DNA of 64,000 nucleotides from Rhyzopertha dominica. Taxonomy: Eukaryota > Arthropoda > Insecta > Coleoptera > Bostrichidae. Shown piece after piece: positions 30,292-40,067 of this stretch; positions within the stretch are counted from its first letter, which is position 1, and every line of letters starts with the position of its first letter. Both the position numbers and the translations under genes were made by a program. A model generated the notes under the pieces. The model searched no databases, was not told the DNA's origin, and saw nothing but the letters and a program-made list of their open reading frames with translations. The stretch spans positions 19,426,392 through 19,490,391 of the forward strand of contig QCXZ01000003.1 in NCBI GenBank assembly GCA_025024175.1, written 5' to 3'.

Positions 30292-30516
30292 CAATCTTCG
30301 GTGCGTGTTAGAGATTCCACCACGGCCAACACTGGTCACGTCTAGTCATCCCTCTAGTGCAGTCAGTTTATAGACAGGGGTGGCCATTCCTGAAGTCTAG
30401 TCAGTTTATAGGTCGGGTCTGAGCATCCCTCGAGTCTAGTCAATTTATCTCTCAGATTTGACTGAGCCTCATATCCTAGAGGAAAGCCGTGGTGGAATTT
30501 AACGTACCGAAGATTG
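30292..30516. repeat. 225-bp MITE-like repeat with inverted ends and internal tandem units
   Basis: Ends CAATCTTCGG and CCGAAGATTG are inverse, and inversion continues through ATTCCACCACGGC. Between them a roughly 45-50-bp unit containing GTCTAGTCA, GTCAGTTTATAG and CATCCCT recurs three times with substitutions. No target-site duplication was found. No coding content. Confidence 0.65.
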
Positions 30517-31604
30517 AACAAGGCATTGAAGCAAACATTTAGAAAAGAATAGGTATATGTCCCATCCTTGTAACGACTAGAAGTGCACAGACTCGAAAAG
30601 CAAGCATTTGATTGACTTCAAGTGTCTCCTTGTCCAAAAAGCGTTTGCCGGTTGGCGCCAGGCAGCAGCTGTCTCTTTATCCCTCTTCTAGTCTGCCATT
30701 CGAATTCTGTACAAGCGGTATGCAAAGATAGAAAATCATCTTCTCTCTCTCTCTCTCTCTCTCTCATGGAGATGTTTGTTTCACTTCATTTACATTGCGA
30801 AGATGGGATGTTTATATTATTATAAAGCATTTGATTGAACAAAACCCCATTATCCGAAAACCCATCAGTAGTTCAACGTAGAAAGTGCGACTACGGGTCG
30901 TAGGATCGAAAAGACGTTCAATAAAAAACCCATACGTTCGAATATCGGAAATGGGTATCGTGAGATGAAATGTGTTGGCAAATTATGGTCTTGCAGACTA
31001 CTATTTTGTTTTTATTCCTTCTTTTATTTCCTGTATATAATAGTAGAAGTAGTGTTCCCCAACAATATGTATTTATAAAGTGCAAACAATAATGCTGATA
31101 AATATTAAATTTTTTAGTAGGTACCTTATCTTCCTATTTTAAGAATAAACTACAATTATAATATTTATTCGTGAAACAGAATTATATATTCTTAAGCATA
31201 TATTTTTTTACAAAATCAGCTCAACTATAATACATGAAAAATATATTGTTGTATCAAAATCTTGCAAAACTAGCAGTGATAAATAAATAAGCGCAAAACT
31301 ATGGTTCTTAAGTAGATATATTTTGTAATAACTCAAGACAAATAGGAATTTTATAGAAATGCACATATACCTACTTATTTTTTATGACAAAGAAAGCATA
31401 TTCCTATAGGTATGTACATTCTCGATTTTCAAGTGTTCTCTCATAGTTATTTTTACATTTGCATGGTAAAAAAATTATACAAATTAATGCTTTTTGTATG
31501 TCGTGCTGCTTTCCCTTGAATGTATTTCAAATGAAAATGTAATTTATGAAAGAAATTAAAGTATATGTAACCTATCTATACTCCTAAGGGTGGGATTGGT
31601 ATCA
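30517..31604. other. Intergenic, with a (CT)n tract
   Basis: A TC/CT microsatellite lies at 30741-30765. The rest is AT-rich with no recognisable frame, and is the 5' flank of the gypsy insertion. Confidence 0.5.
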
Positions 31605-31608
31605 ATAT
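31605..31608. repeat. Target-site duplication, left
   Basis: ATAT, repeated at 37371-37374 after the 3' LTR. A 4-bp duplication is usual for Ty3/gypsy integrases. Confidence 0.85.
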
Positions 31609-32041
31609 TGCAACGCAGAGTCAGTGGTATCACGGCCCGCTCAACGCCTGTGGGCAGGCAACCCGACGTGCTAGAGTGTTCGAGATTAATCTATGCGAAA
31701 GGCTCTAGTAAAGTCTAGGAAGGTTCGAAATCGAGAGCCTTCGCGAATGTGCCAGACACGCCAAGTAAGTGGGGAGTCTGCGGATATATAAGCGGCCAGA
31801 GACGGAAGTGAGAGAGTTAGACAGTCTATGAACGCGCGAGTTTTGAAAGTGACGGAAAGTGAGATTTAAGTGTTGTAAAGTGATATAAGTAAACTGTAGT
31901 GTTTTTAAAAGTAGTGTATAGTTGAGTAAAGTTTGTTAATTGTTAAAGTAATTGTGAATAGTGCTTGTTAGTGTTTTAGAACTGTTAAATAAAGTGTTTT
32001 AAATCAGAAATCCAGAATTTTCGAACCCGAATTTCGTAACA
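31609..32041 (+). repeat. 5' LTR, copy 1
   Basis: It starts TGCAACGCAG and ends TTTCGTAACA. It carries a TATATAAG promoter box (31785-31792) and an AATAAA poly(A) signal (31988-31993), giving a plausible U3-R-U5 order. Confidence 0.95.
31785..31792 (+). promoter_or_regulatory. TATA box in the 5' LTR
   Basis: TATATAAG lies about 200 bases before the AATAAA signal, in the position expected for the LTR promoter. Transcripts would start about 25-35 bases downstream. Confidence 0.65.
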
Positions 32042-32043
32042 AT

Positions 32044-32055
32044 TGGTGTCAGAAA
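32044..32055 (+). promoter_or_regulatory. Primer binding site (tRNA-Leu type)
   Basis: TGGTGTCAGAA begins two bases after the LTR. It complements the CCA-terminated 3' end of animal tRNA-Leu (…TTCTGACA-CCA). Assignment is from memory of tRNA-Leu acceptor sequences. Confidence 0.7.
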
Positions 32056-32131
32056 GCGGAATTTTGGATTTCTGGAGTGTTCTACGGACCGGATAGACAG
32101 TGTTTGGAGAAGTTTTAGAAAATTCTAGTTT

Positions 32132-33334
32132 ATGCCAGTAACAAGAAGACAATCGGCCAATATGGAAGCACAACTAGAACAGTTAATGCAAATGATGCAG
32201 AAAATGCAAGAAAACATGACAGAGCAGATAAAAGCCTGTCAAGAGGACATGAAAACCGGACAAGAAGAAATGAAGGCAGAATTCAAAATCGGACAGGAAG
32301 AAATTAAGAAGAAAATAATAATGGCTGTGCAAGAACAACTTAAAACCGAAATAGAGGAAATCAGAACAAGCCAAAATAAAATTGAAGAACGGATCGACAG
32401 TGTAACAGAAGAGCTTAAAGTTACACAGAATGCAGTCGAAGAGAAAGTGGAGCTTGTCGAAGAAAAGGTCAACAAAGTAGAGGAAAAACTTTGCAATAAA
32501 TTCGAAGAAAAAGTTCTACACATGAAAGGAGAATTTGGAAAGGAAATTTTGACAGTAAAAAGAGACCTGGAAAGAATGAAAACCCACGGTATGACGTCTT
32601 CGCCAGTTATTGGAAATAACAAAATAAAACCACCGACTTATGATGGTCACACATCATTTGAGACTTACAAGCTGCAGTTTGAAATGGCAGGAAAGGCAAA
32701 TAACTGGAGTAATGAAGAAAAGGTTATGGCTTTGGTGGTAGCTCTACGTGGACCAGCTCTTGATTTACTTCGTACGCTGCCCGAAGCAGAGAAGGGTGAT
32801 TACCAGAAGCTTACTGCAGCACTGGAATTGCATTTTGGAGAACAGCACCTTCAACAGCTGTTCCGAACGCAATTGAAGACGCGTAAGCAGAAGGTCGGTG
32901 AAAGCCTACAAGATTTTGAAGCGGACGTGAGAAAGCTTATGCACATGGCATATCCGACAGCCCCAGCTGAGTTGTTAGAGGAACTGGCTACGCGAAGTTT
33001 CATCGAAGGTGTAAGAGATGATACTGTGAGGAACGCTTTGCTGCTAGCTACTTACACCACTACGAGAGAAGCCCTAGGAAAAGCCTTGGAGATCGAGGCG
33101 GCTTACAAGGCTTCAGCTGCCAACTGGGGCCAGTGTAAGGTACGTGGAACACAGGTCGAAGAGGAGACCGATTCACTGAAAGCAATCATGCGGGAGTTGA
33201 AAGAATTCCTAGCTGCGAATAAATCCGCCGGATGTCAGACCTGCTACCGCTGCGGAAAGACCGGGCACTTCAAGAGAGACTGCAGGGTGTCACTTCCTGC
33301 AGCGTCAAGAAGAAGCCAGCAGCAGGAAAACTAA
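32132..33334 (+). CDS. gag: gag polyprotein, copy 1 (400 aa)
   Basis: This is the structural protein of the element. Residues about 8-160 are a Lys/Glu/Gln-rich coiled coil (repeats of EEK, VEEKV), followed by a Gag-like helical region around 170-320 (TYKLQFEMAGKANNW, FRTQLKTRKQKVGESLQDF, PAELLEELATRSF). The single CCHC zinc knuckle CYRCGKTGHFKRDC is at 371-384. The Met at 32132 is the first in the long frame after the primer site. The frame overlaps pro by about 100 bases, and pro lies in the -1 frame, so it is probably reached by -1 ribosomal frameshifting. The GGAAAAC sequence just before the gag stop is a candidate slip site, although not a canonical heptamer. The antisense frames here are shadows. 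Confidence 0.93.
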   Translation: MPVTRRQSANMEAQLEQLMQMMQKMQENMTEQIKACQEDMKTGQEEMKAEFKIGQEEIKKKIIMAVQEQLKTEIEEIRTSQNKIEERIDSVTEELKVTQNAVEEKVELVEEKVNKVEEKLCNKFEEKVLHMKGEFGKEILTVKRDLERMKTHGMTSSPVIGNNKIKPPTYDGHTSFETYKLQFEMAGKANNWSNEEKVMALVVALRGPALDLLRTLPEAEKGDYQKLTAALELHFGEQHLQQLFRTQLKTRKQKVGESLQDFEADVRKLMHMAYPTAPAELLEELATRSFIEGVRDDTVRNALLLATYTTTREALGKALEIEAAYKASAANWGQCKVRGTQVEEETDSLKAIMRELKEFLAANKSAGCQTCYRCGKTGHFKRDCRVSLPAASRRSQQQEN

Positions 33335-33966
33335 AAACAGTCGGTGTTACGGGGCGCACACCGACTGCCCGAGAAGACAAAGCCCCCAAGATTGTTTCCG
33401 TCAACCTGCTACGACACAACAACGTGGATAGCCTCACAATGATGACAACCGTGAATGGAAAGAAGACGCAAGTGACCGTGGATACTGGAGCTATGGTTTC
33501 CATCATAAAGAAGAACATCGCACCGACAGTGAGACCCCTGATGGAGAAGGTTCTTCTGCGAACAGTGACAGGTGAAACGTCGCCGGCGATAGCTGAAGCT
33601 GAGGTTGAAGTGGAACTAGGGCAGCTTCGTATACGTCACAGGGTATTGGTGGCGGACATTGACGACGATTTCATCATGGGGATGGACCTGATAGGGAAGT
33701 ACGGACTTGCATATGATCCAGAAGAGCGGATTCTGAAAATCGGAAACGAGAGCTTCGTGCTAGAAACACCTGGAGGCGAAGCAAGGTGCGTGAGACTATA
33801 TGCTAGTGAAACCGTCCGAATAAGAGGAAGCAGCGAGCAGATCATCAACGCTGCGATGGGGAACGATCTTGGGAGCTGCGTTGGATTAGTAGAACCGACT
33901 GAAGACTCACACAAACACTTGTTGGTTGCAAGAACGCTTATCAAGACCTCCAAGACGGTGCCGTGA
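33232..33966 (+). CDS. pro: Aspartic protease region of pol, copy 1
   Basis: The -1 frame relative to gag is open from 33232. The retroviral-type aspartic protease active site VDTGAMVSII is at residues 83-92 (Asp84), with the closing hydrophobic-Gly motif FIMGMDLIGKYG (ILG/DxLG type) about 60 residues later. The frame stops at TGA 33964-33966. Copy 2 has one more G at the same place and reads straight through into RT, so this stop reflects a one-base loss in copy 1 (or a consensus error), and pro belongs to a single pol frame. The true N terminus is created by frameshift from gag and proteolysis. Confidence 0.85.
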   Translation: MSDLLPLRKDRALQERLQGVTSCSVKKKPAAGKLKTVGVTGRTPTAREDKAPKIVSVNLLRHNNVDSLTMMTTVNGKKTQVTVDTGAMVSIIKKNIAPTVRPLMEKVLLRTVTGETSPAIAEAEVEVELGQLRIRHRVLVADIDDDFIMGMDLIGKYGLAYDPEERILKIGNESFVLETPGGEARCVRLYASETVRIRGSSEQIINAAMGNDLGSCVGLVEPTEDSHKHLLVARTLIKTSKTVP

Positions 33967-36905
33967 GGATTGCAAACATCGCTCCTGTGGGAACGACAAT
34001 AAGAAAAGGAGATCTTTTGGCAACATGTACTCCCGTAACGAGGATAAACACCTGTGAGGATATGGAAGACACGCAGAAGACGCCAAGAACGCCGGCACAG
34101 CTCAACATCGATTTGAAACATCTTACCAAGGAGGAAGCACGAAGAGCCCGAGAATTTCTACGATGCTATCAACATGTGTTTGCCGAACCGGACACACCAA
34201 TGGGGAGAACAGACATCGTCCAGCACAGGATCAATACCGGAGATGCTCAACCTATTCGACAGGCACCTAGGAGACTACCACTGGCAAGACAAGAACAGGT
34301 TGAGAAGATGGTGAAAGAAATGACGGAGCAAGGTGTAATCGAGGAGTCCAACAGTCCATGGTCTTCACCAGTGGTTCTCGTCACCAAGAAGGATGGATCG
34401 CTCCGATTCTGTGTTGACTACCGAAAGCTGAATGACATAACGAAGAAGGACAGTTATCCCCTACCCAGAATCGACGACACATTGACCACTCTTTCCGGAT
34501 CTACATGGTTTTCAACACTGGATTTGAAAAGTGGATACTGGCAGGTTGGGATCCATCCAGAAGACAAAGAGAAGACTGCTTTCACCACCAGTTGCGGTCT
34601 TTACCAGTTCACGGTAATGCCATTTGGCCTCTGCAACGCTCCGGCTACATTTGAGAGACTAATGGAACTGGTATTACGTGGACTCACTTGGAAAACCTGC
34701 CTGGTCTACCTGGACGACGTTATGGTTATGGGCCGTGATTTTGAAGAGCATTTAAAGAACCTACAAGAAGTATTCGACCGGTTTAGAGCAGCCAACCTGA
34801 AGCTGAACCCGAAGAAGTGTGCACTTTTCCAGAAGAAAGTGGAATTCCTTGGCCATACGGTTTCTGCGGATGGGATTCAGACCAGTGATGACAAGATCAA
34901 GGCAATCCGCGATTGGCCACGTCCTCGGGATAAGCATGAAGTGAGGAGTTTTCTGGGAATTTGTACGTATTACAGAAGATTTGTGGAAGGGTTCGCTAAA
35001 ATCGCGGCACCATTACACCAACTTACGGAACCGAAGACGACTTTTGCATGGAGCCACGTTCATGAGGAAGCCTTCAGGAAGTTGAAGTCAGCCTTGTGCA
35101 GTAGTCCAATTTTGGCATACCCCCGAAGACACGGAAAGTTTATTCTGGAGACAGATGCCAGCAAGGTTGGGATTGGAGCTGTACTATCTCAGGTACAGGA
35201 CGGCGAAGAAAAAGTAATAGAGTATTACAGCAAAGCCCTAACTAAGCCTGAGAGGAACTACTGCGTCACGAGAAAAGAACTTCTGGCTATCGTGAAGTCC
35301 GTAGACCACTTCCATAAGTACCTGTACGGACGGGATTTCCTCATAAGGACGGACCATGCAGCATTATCCTGGCTACTACGATTGAAGAACCCCGAGGGAC
35401 AAGTCGCGAGGTGGATGGAGAGACTGCAGCAGTACGACTTCAAAATCCAGCATCGTCCAGGCAGGCATCATAACAACGCTGATGCCTTGTCGAGAAGACC
35501 GTGTGGAGAATGCAAACACTGCAGGAAGGTGGATGAACGAGAAGGCACGGTGGATATAAGAGCAGTCACCATCACACAAAGCGAGGAGTGGACTACCGAG
35601 AAAGTCAGAACGGCTCAGCAGGAAGACGGCGACGTGGGTCCCCTCCTGAAATGGAAAGAAGAAAACAGACAACGACCTGGATGGGAAGAGGTGTCTCCAG
35701 AAAGTCCGACCCTAAAAGCGATGTGGGTTCAGTGGGAATCCCTGCGAGTAGAAAATGGCCTGTTGAAGAGAGCGTGGGAGAGCGCCGATGGGAGGAATGT
35801 TACCATGCAGTTGGTAGTACCCAAGGAGTATGTACCTAAAGTTTTGGAAGAGGTACATGGAGGATCATCGGGCGCCCACCTGGGAGTGAACAAAACCTTG
35901 GGCAAAGTTCGTGAGCGTTTCTACTGGGTACACTGCCGAGAAGATGTGGAAAAGTGGTGCAGGAAATGCTCAACCTGCGCTGCTACCAAAGGACCGACAA
36001 CACGCCTGAAGGGAAGGATGAAGCAGTACAATGTTGGAGCACCATTCGAAAGGATTGCGATTGATGTCGCCGGACCATTTCCTACGACCACCAGCAACAA
36101 CAAGTACATCCTCGTTGCTATGGACTACTTCAGCAAGTGGCCAGAAGCCTATGCTATACCCAACCAGGAGGCTTCAACAGTGGCTCAAGTTCTCGTCGAT
36201 AATTTGGTATGCAGATTTGGAGTGCCACTGGAACTGCATTCTGACCAAGGAAGAAACTTCGAGTCCAGGGTGTTTCAAGAACTCTGTCACTTGCTGGGTA
36301 TTACTAAAACCAGAACAACACCGCTTCACCCGCAATCAGATGGAATGGTCGAGCGATTTAACCGGACAATGGAACAGTTTCTCTCCAAGGTTGTGGAGCG
36401 ACACCAGACGGACTGGGATAAGCATCTTCCTCTGTTTTTGATGGCATATAGAGCGGCCATCCACGAGACTACGGGGCAGACACCGGCGAAAGTAGTTCTA
36501 GGAAGAGAACTAAGGTTGCCTTGCGATTTGGTGTTTGGCTCTGCGGGAACATCCAATGAAGAGGGAGCAACTAGTTACGTCGAAAATCTTCGGGAGTCGC
36601 TATTGATAACACACCAGCTGGTGAGACAGAGAATGAACATTGCGAGCGATCGCATGAAAGCTCGGTACGATGTCAGAGCCAATCCCAGACAGTTCAACGA
36701 AGGAGACTTAGTGTGGCTCTACAATCCACAAAGGAAGAAGGGGCTTTCACCTAAGTTATCGCCATCCTGGGAAGGACCCTACCGTATAGTGAAAAGGATT
36801 AACGATGTAGTTTATAGAATCCAGCGCAGCCCAAGATCGAAGATGAAGGTGGTACACTTGAATCGTTTAAGTGAGTACCACGGAAATGTTGAAGACTGGA
36901 ACTGA
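33963..36905 (+). CDS. pol: pol: reverse transcriptase, RNase H, integrase, copy 1
   Basis: The 980-codon frame includes RT with FSTLDLKSGYWQV (Asp187), PFGLCNAPATFERLM and YLDD at 249-252. RNase H follows with LETDASKVGIGAVL (Asp398) and TRKELLAIV. The integrase has an HHCC zinc domain (HLGVNK…CRKCSTC), then D701 (IAIDVAGPF), D761 (HSDQGRNFES) and E797 (GMVERFNRT), spacing DD35E. A C-terminal SH3-like segment follows (FNEGDLVWLYNPQRKK…PYRIVKRINDVVYRIQ). The frame begins at the one-base lesion near 33961, so the first codons are not a natural start; in an intact element it continues from the protease. All catalytic residues are present. It ends 18 bases before the polypurine tract. Confidence 0.95.
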   Translation: MRIANIAPVGTTIRKGDLLATCTPVTRINTCEDMEDTQKTPRTPAQLNIDLKHLTKEEARRAREFLRCYQHVFAEPDTPMGRTDIVQHRINTGDAQPIRQAPRRLPLARQEQVEKMVKEMTEQGVIEESNSPWSSPVVLVTKKDGSLRFCVDYRKLNDITKKDSYPLPRIDDTLTTLSGSTWFSTLDLKSGYWQVGIHPEDKEKTAFTTSCGLYQFTVMPFGLCNAPATFERLMELVLRGLTWKTCLVYLDDVMVMGRDFEEHLKNLQEVFDRFRAANLKLNPKKCALFQKKVEFLGHTVSADGIQTSDDKIKAIRDWPRPRDKHEVRSFLGICTYYRRFVEGFAKIAAPLHQLTEPKTTFAWSHVHEEAFRKLKSALCSSPILAYPRRHGKFILETDASKVGIGAVLSQVQDGEEKVIEYYSKALTKPERNYCVTRKELLAIVKSVDHFHKYLYGRDFLIRTDHAALSWLLRLKNPEGQVARWMERLQQYDFKIQHRPGRHHNNADALSRRPCGECKHCRKVDEREGTVDIRAVTITQSEEWTTEKVRTAQQEDGDVGPLLKWKEENRQRPGWEEVSPESPTLKAMWVQWESLRVENGLLKRAWESADGRNVTMQLVVPKEYVPKVLEEVHGGSSGAHLGVNKTLGKVRERFYWVHCREDVEKWCRKCSTCAATKGPTTRLKGRMKQYNVGAPFERIAIDVAGPFPTTTSNNKYILVAMDYFSKWPEAYAIPNQEASTVAQVLVDNLVCRFGVPLELHSDQGRNFESRVFQELCHLLGITKTRTTPLHPQSDGMVERFNRTMEQFLSKVVERHQTDWDKHLPLFLMAYRAAIHETTGQTPAKVVLGRELRLPCDLVFGSAGTSNEEGATSYVENLRESLLITHQLVRQRMNIASDRMKARYDVRANPRQFNEGDLVWLYNPQRKKGLSPKLSPSWEGPYRIVKRINDVVYRIQRSPRSKMKVVHLNRLSEYHGNVEDWN

Positions 36906-36923
36906 TCGGGACGATCAGTCTTT

Positions 36924-36936
36924 AAGGAGGGGGTAG
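36924..36936 (+). promoter_or_regulatory. Polypurine tract, copy 1
   Basis: AAGGAGGGGG plus TAG lies immediately before the 3' LTR and primes plus-strand DNA synthesis. Confidence 0.85.
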
Positions 36937-37370
36937 TGCAACGCAGAGTCAGTGGTATCACGGCCCCGCTCAACGCCTGTGGGCAGGCAACCCGACGTGC
37001 TAGAGTGTTCGAGATTAATCTATGCGAAAGGCTCTAGTAAAGTCTAGGAAGGTTCGAAATCGAGAGCCTTCGCGAATGTGCCAGACACGCCAAGTAAGTG
37101 GGGAGTCTGCGGATATATAAGCGGCCAGAGACGGAAGTGAGAGAGTTAGACAGTCTATGAACGCGCGAGTTTTGAAAGTGACGGAAAGTGAGATTTAAGT
37201 GTTGTAAAGTGATATAAGTAAACTGTAGTGTTTTTAAAAGTAGTGTATAGTTGAGTAAAGTTTGTTAATTGTTAAAGTAATTGTGAATAGTGCTTGTTAG
37301 TGTTTTAGAACTGTTAAATAAAGTGTTTTAAATCAGAAATCCAGAATTTTCGAACCCGAATTTCGTAACA
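36937..37370 (+). repeat. 3' LTR, copy 1
   Basis: It is identical to the 5' LTR except for one extra C near 36965. It is followed by the ATAT target duplication. Confidence 0.95.
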
Positions 37371-38096
37371 ATATATTTATTTACTTAAACCAGAAATCTA
37401 CAAATGTGAATTCTGCAGAAAAGAACTCATGCATAGGTCCTTGTATATTCTCTGTTTATCAAAGACAGGTGATTTGTATAGGTACATTTTTTCTGCCATG
37501 CAAGTATAAAAATAACTATGAGGAAATACTTGAAAAATCAAGAATGTACATGAATATGTTTTTTTATCGAGGAGAATGTGTATATGTGTATTTCTGTAAG
37601 AATCCTATTTGCCTTAGGTTTTTACAGAATATATCTACTTAAAAACCTAGTTCTGCCGCTTATATATCATCTACATTTTGTAGTATTACAAGATTTTGAC
37701 AAAATAATTATTAAATTATTATATTATTATAGCTTTTCTTAAAATAGGAAAGATAATTTTTTCCTTGTTTTAAATAGGGGTAATCTCTTTACCATAATTA
37801 TTGTGCTCTACTGTTACTATATCTATAAGTATTAATTAAATTAGATATTTGTATATTGTCAAACTATGGTGATAATGCACTATGAACACTCAATATATCA
37901 TCAAACAATATATTTCTATTGCATCTGTCTGAATATTTTAATGTGAACTGATGGACGGCGCTAAAGATTTGCATGGAGTACTGTGTCGGACAGCACCACT
38001 ATGTTTGCTTAAATCACTGTCGGACAGCGCTCTAAACAGTGCCTTATATTCATGTCTATAGTGGGGGTGTCAAACTTTCCACGCATGCGTACTTAA

Positions 38097-38795
38097 GGCT
38101 GCGATCCTGAAGAAAGATCCATCCGAGATAACGATAGAAAGAGAACCACAATTATTCTACAAAACAGGACCACTCCATAATTATACTGCACTGATATCTG
38201 AAAACGGTCTTATTCGAAAGATCGTGATCGACATTTTCGCGTAAGCTATTTTTTATGTGCAAACTAAGTGATACAATAACCAAAATTCGTAAAAGTGTAG
38301 GCTAGAAATCAAGGAGGAAGTATAGCAGGAGGGAGCGCGGCCGTAAGCCCAATGTAAAATATTTCGCACCACGCCAGACACCTTTTATTACTCTGTTACG
38401 ACTTGCGCAGTCGGGAATCTCTACAAACCGCTGGCACACGACGCTTGTTTTCAACAACCACAGGCCGTAATCGTAGTCGCGAAACACCTTTTATTGCCCT
38501 AAACCTCGTGGCGCGCGCGATCAGTTTTTCAAACCGACGCGCGACGCTCCCTCCTGTTATTCTTCCTCCTTGCTAGAAATAATCTAAAAGGTAGTACTCA
38601 ATTATTTTAGCAAAAAATATTGAGTATATTGATTTGAGAAATACTTTAGGCTCTAGCTGAACCTTTTATCTTTGAGATAAGCATACATTTATCTCTAATA
38701 GGTATTCAGTAGTTCTTAGGTGCTGCTGTTGTAAAAATGTTTCTTTTCTCTCGGTAATTTTGAATATATCTTTCTCTCTCTCCAGGGTCCCAGCC
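38097..38795. mobile_element. TTAA-flanked repeat with nested MITE (copy at 46041-46741)
   Basis: TTAA is present at 38093-38096 and 38796-38799. The ends GGCTGCGATCCTG and CAGGGTCCCAGCC are inverse with two mismatches. It aligns in reverse with 21809-22270. Without the nested 263-bp MITE and its duplicated 8 bp it is about 430 bp and non-coding. The TTAA target suggests piggyBac-type mobilisation, but the end sequence is not diagnostic. Confidence 0.7.
38310..38572. mobile_element. 263-bp MITE with 8-bp target duplication
   Basis: Ends CAAGGAGGAAG and CTTCCTCCTTG are perfect inverse repeats, extended imperfectly through GCAGGAGGGAGCG. It is flanked by CTAGAAAT on both sides (38302-38309 and 38573-38580). 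The paralogue at 21809-22270 lacks the insert and has one copy of the target, confirming insertion. Eight-base duplications point to hAT or P-type mobilisation. The GC-rich interior has no meaningful frame. Confidence 0.9.
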
Positions 38796-39445
38796 TTAAT
38801 GGATAATGGAACGCGTTCCGATAATTAGCCGCTCCTCACTCCTCAGTCCTCACATAAGTGCCGGCAAAACAATAACAACCGCTTCGCTAAAACGAAAATA
38901 TAACGTTCCACAAATCGTATCCGACCAACAAAACTTCAGATCCAACACTTCTTCTTGACCAACCGCAAACGCCCGCTTTTTGATAGCTGATCGTAAAAAT
39001 ATCAACAGGTCAGCCAGGAAATAAATAAACTACCACTACGTACCCACAAATTCTTTATCCGATTGTCCGTTGTCCTTGTGGCTGATGGCATGCTTCTACG
39101 AGTTTACCCGATGACGCACAGAGCGCAGACGCTTGCTTGAAAATTGAGATTCTTCTACAGAGTTTATATCAATATTTCATGTATCCATGGGGTTTATGGA
39201 AGTTATCGATTAAATCAATTTGCCGCCTCCCAGGAAAGTGACGTATACTGGTCATCTGTCGATTTTTTAATTATTGGATATTCTATGTTTGATATATTTT
39301 ATTATGTACTATCTCAGTGCATATTGTAGCTTAGCAGCAGTTACAAAAAGGCGTCACAAAGAATTCAGAAATCAACGCCGCCCGCGTGGCATGAATCATT
39401 TATAGAAGCCTTGTATTTATATGATCGAAAATTGAAATCCATTCA

Positions 39446-39545
39446 NNNNNNNNNNNNNNNNNNNNNNNNNNNNNNNNNNNNNNNNNNNNNNNNNNNNNNN
39501 NNNNNNNNNNNNNNNNNNNNNNNNNNNNNNNNNNNNNNNNNNNNN
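39446..39545. other. Assembly gap of exactly 100 N
   Basis: A run of 100 N is the conventional gap of unknown length placed when contigs are joined. The right contig begins with ATAT and the LTR of copy 2. Confidence 0.97.
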
Positions 39546-39549
39546 ATAT

Positions 39550-39981
39550 TGCAACGCAGAGTCAGTGGTATCACGGCCCGCTCAACGCCTGTGGGCAGGC
39601 AACCCGACGTGCTAGAGTGTTCGAGATTAATCTATGCGAAAGGCTCTAGTAAAGTCTAGGAAGGTTCGAAATCGAGAGCCTTCGCGAATGTGCCAGACAC
39701 GCCAAGTAAGTGGGGAGTCTGCGGATATATAAGCGGCCAGAGACGGAAGTGAGAGTTAGACAGTCTATGAACGAGCGCGAGTTTTGAAAGTGACGGAAAG
39801 TGAGATTTATGTGTTATAAAGTGATATAAGTAAACTGTAGTGTTTTTAAAAGTGGTGTATAGTTGAGTAAAGTTTGTTAATTGTTAAAGTAATTGTGAAT
39901 AGTGCTTGTTAGTGTTTTGAACTGTTAAATAAAGTGTTTTAAATCAGAAATCCAGAATTTTCGAACCCGAATTCCGTAACA
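39550..39981 (+). repeat. 5' LTR, copy 2
   Basis: 432 bp. It differs from the other three LTRs at several points (a 2-bp loss and a 2-bp gain near 39755-39775, ATGTGTTATAAAG, AGTGGTG, ATTCCG), although the other three are nearly identical. Confidence 0.93.
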
Positions 39982-40067
39982 ATTGGTGTCAGAAGGATTT
40001 TGGATTTCTGGAGTGTTCTACGGACCGGATAGACAGTGTTTGGAGAAGTTTTAGAAAATTCTAGTTT

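Larger units (their letters stand above)
31609..37370 (+). mobile_element. Ty3/gypsy LTR retrotransposon, copy 1 (5.76 kb, near intact)
   Basis: The full structure is ATAT target duplication, 433-bp 5' LTR (TG...CA), tRNA-Leu-type primer site, gag, pro, RT, RNase H, integrase, polypurine tract and 434-bp 3' LTR. The LTRs differ by essentially one inserted C, so insertion is very recent. There is no env: only about 18 bases separate the pol stop from the polypurine tract. The gag and integrase frames are open over their full length. The only clear lesion is a one-base loss between protease and RT (about 33961). The element order pro-RT-RH-INT and the DD35E integrase define Ty3/gypsy. It is repeated to the right as copy 2. 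Confidence 0.95.
37371..39445. repeat. Flank of copy 1, duplicated at 45313-47391
   Basis: About 2.07 kb of non-element DNA recurs after copy 2 with roughly a dozen differences, mostly one- or two-base indels in runs. It contains the TTAA-flanked element and nested MITE listed below and no recognisable gene. It ends exactly at the N gap. Confidence 0.9.

Noticed and set aside
32183..36556. Many open frames antisense to gag and pol (for example 32239-32622, 33636-34121, 36326-36556 minus) and repeated in copy 2
   Set aside because: They are shadows of the sense frames, with no family resemblance and no regulatory signals of their own.
36906..36936. Possible env gene in the gypsy element
   Set aside because: The pol stop is followed within 18 bases by the polypurine tract and LTR, so there is no room for env; the element is a plain LTR retrotransposon.
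38302..38487. 61-codon minus-strand frame duplicated at 46246-46431
   Set aside because: It lies within the 263-bp MITE and its GC-rich interior; conserved only because the locus is duplicated.
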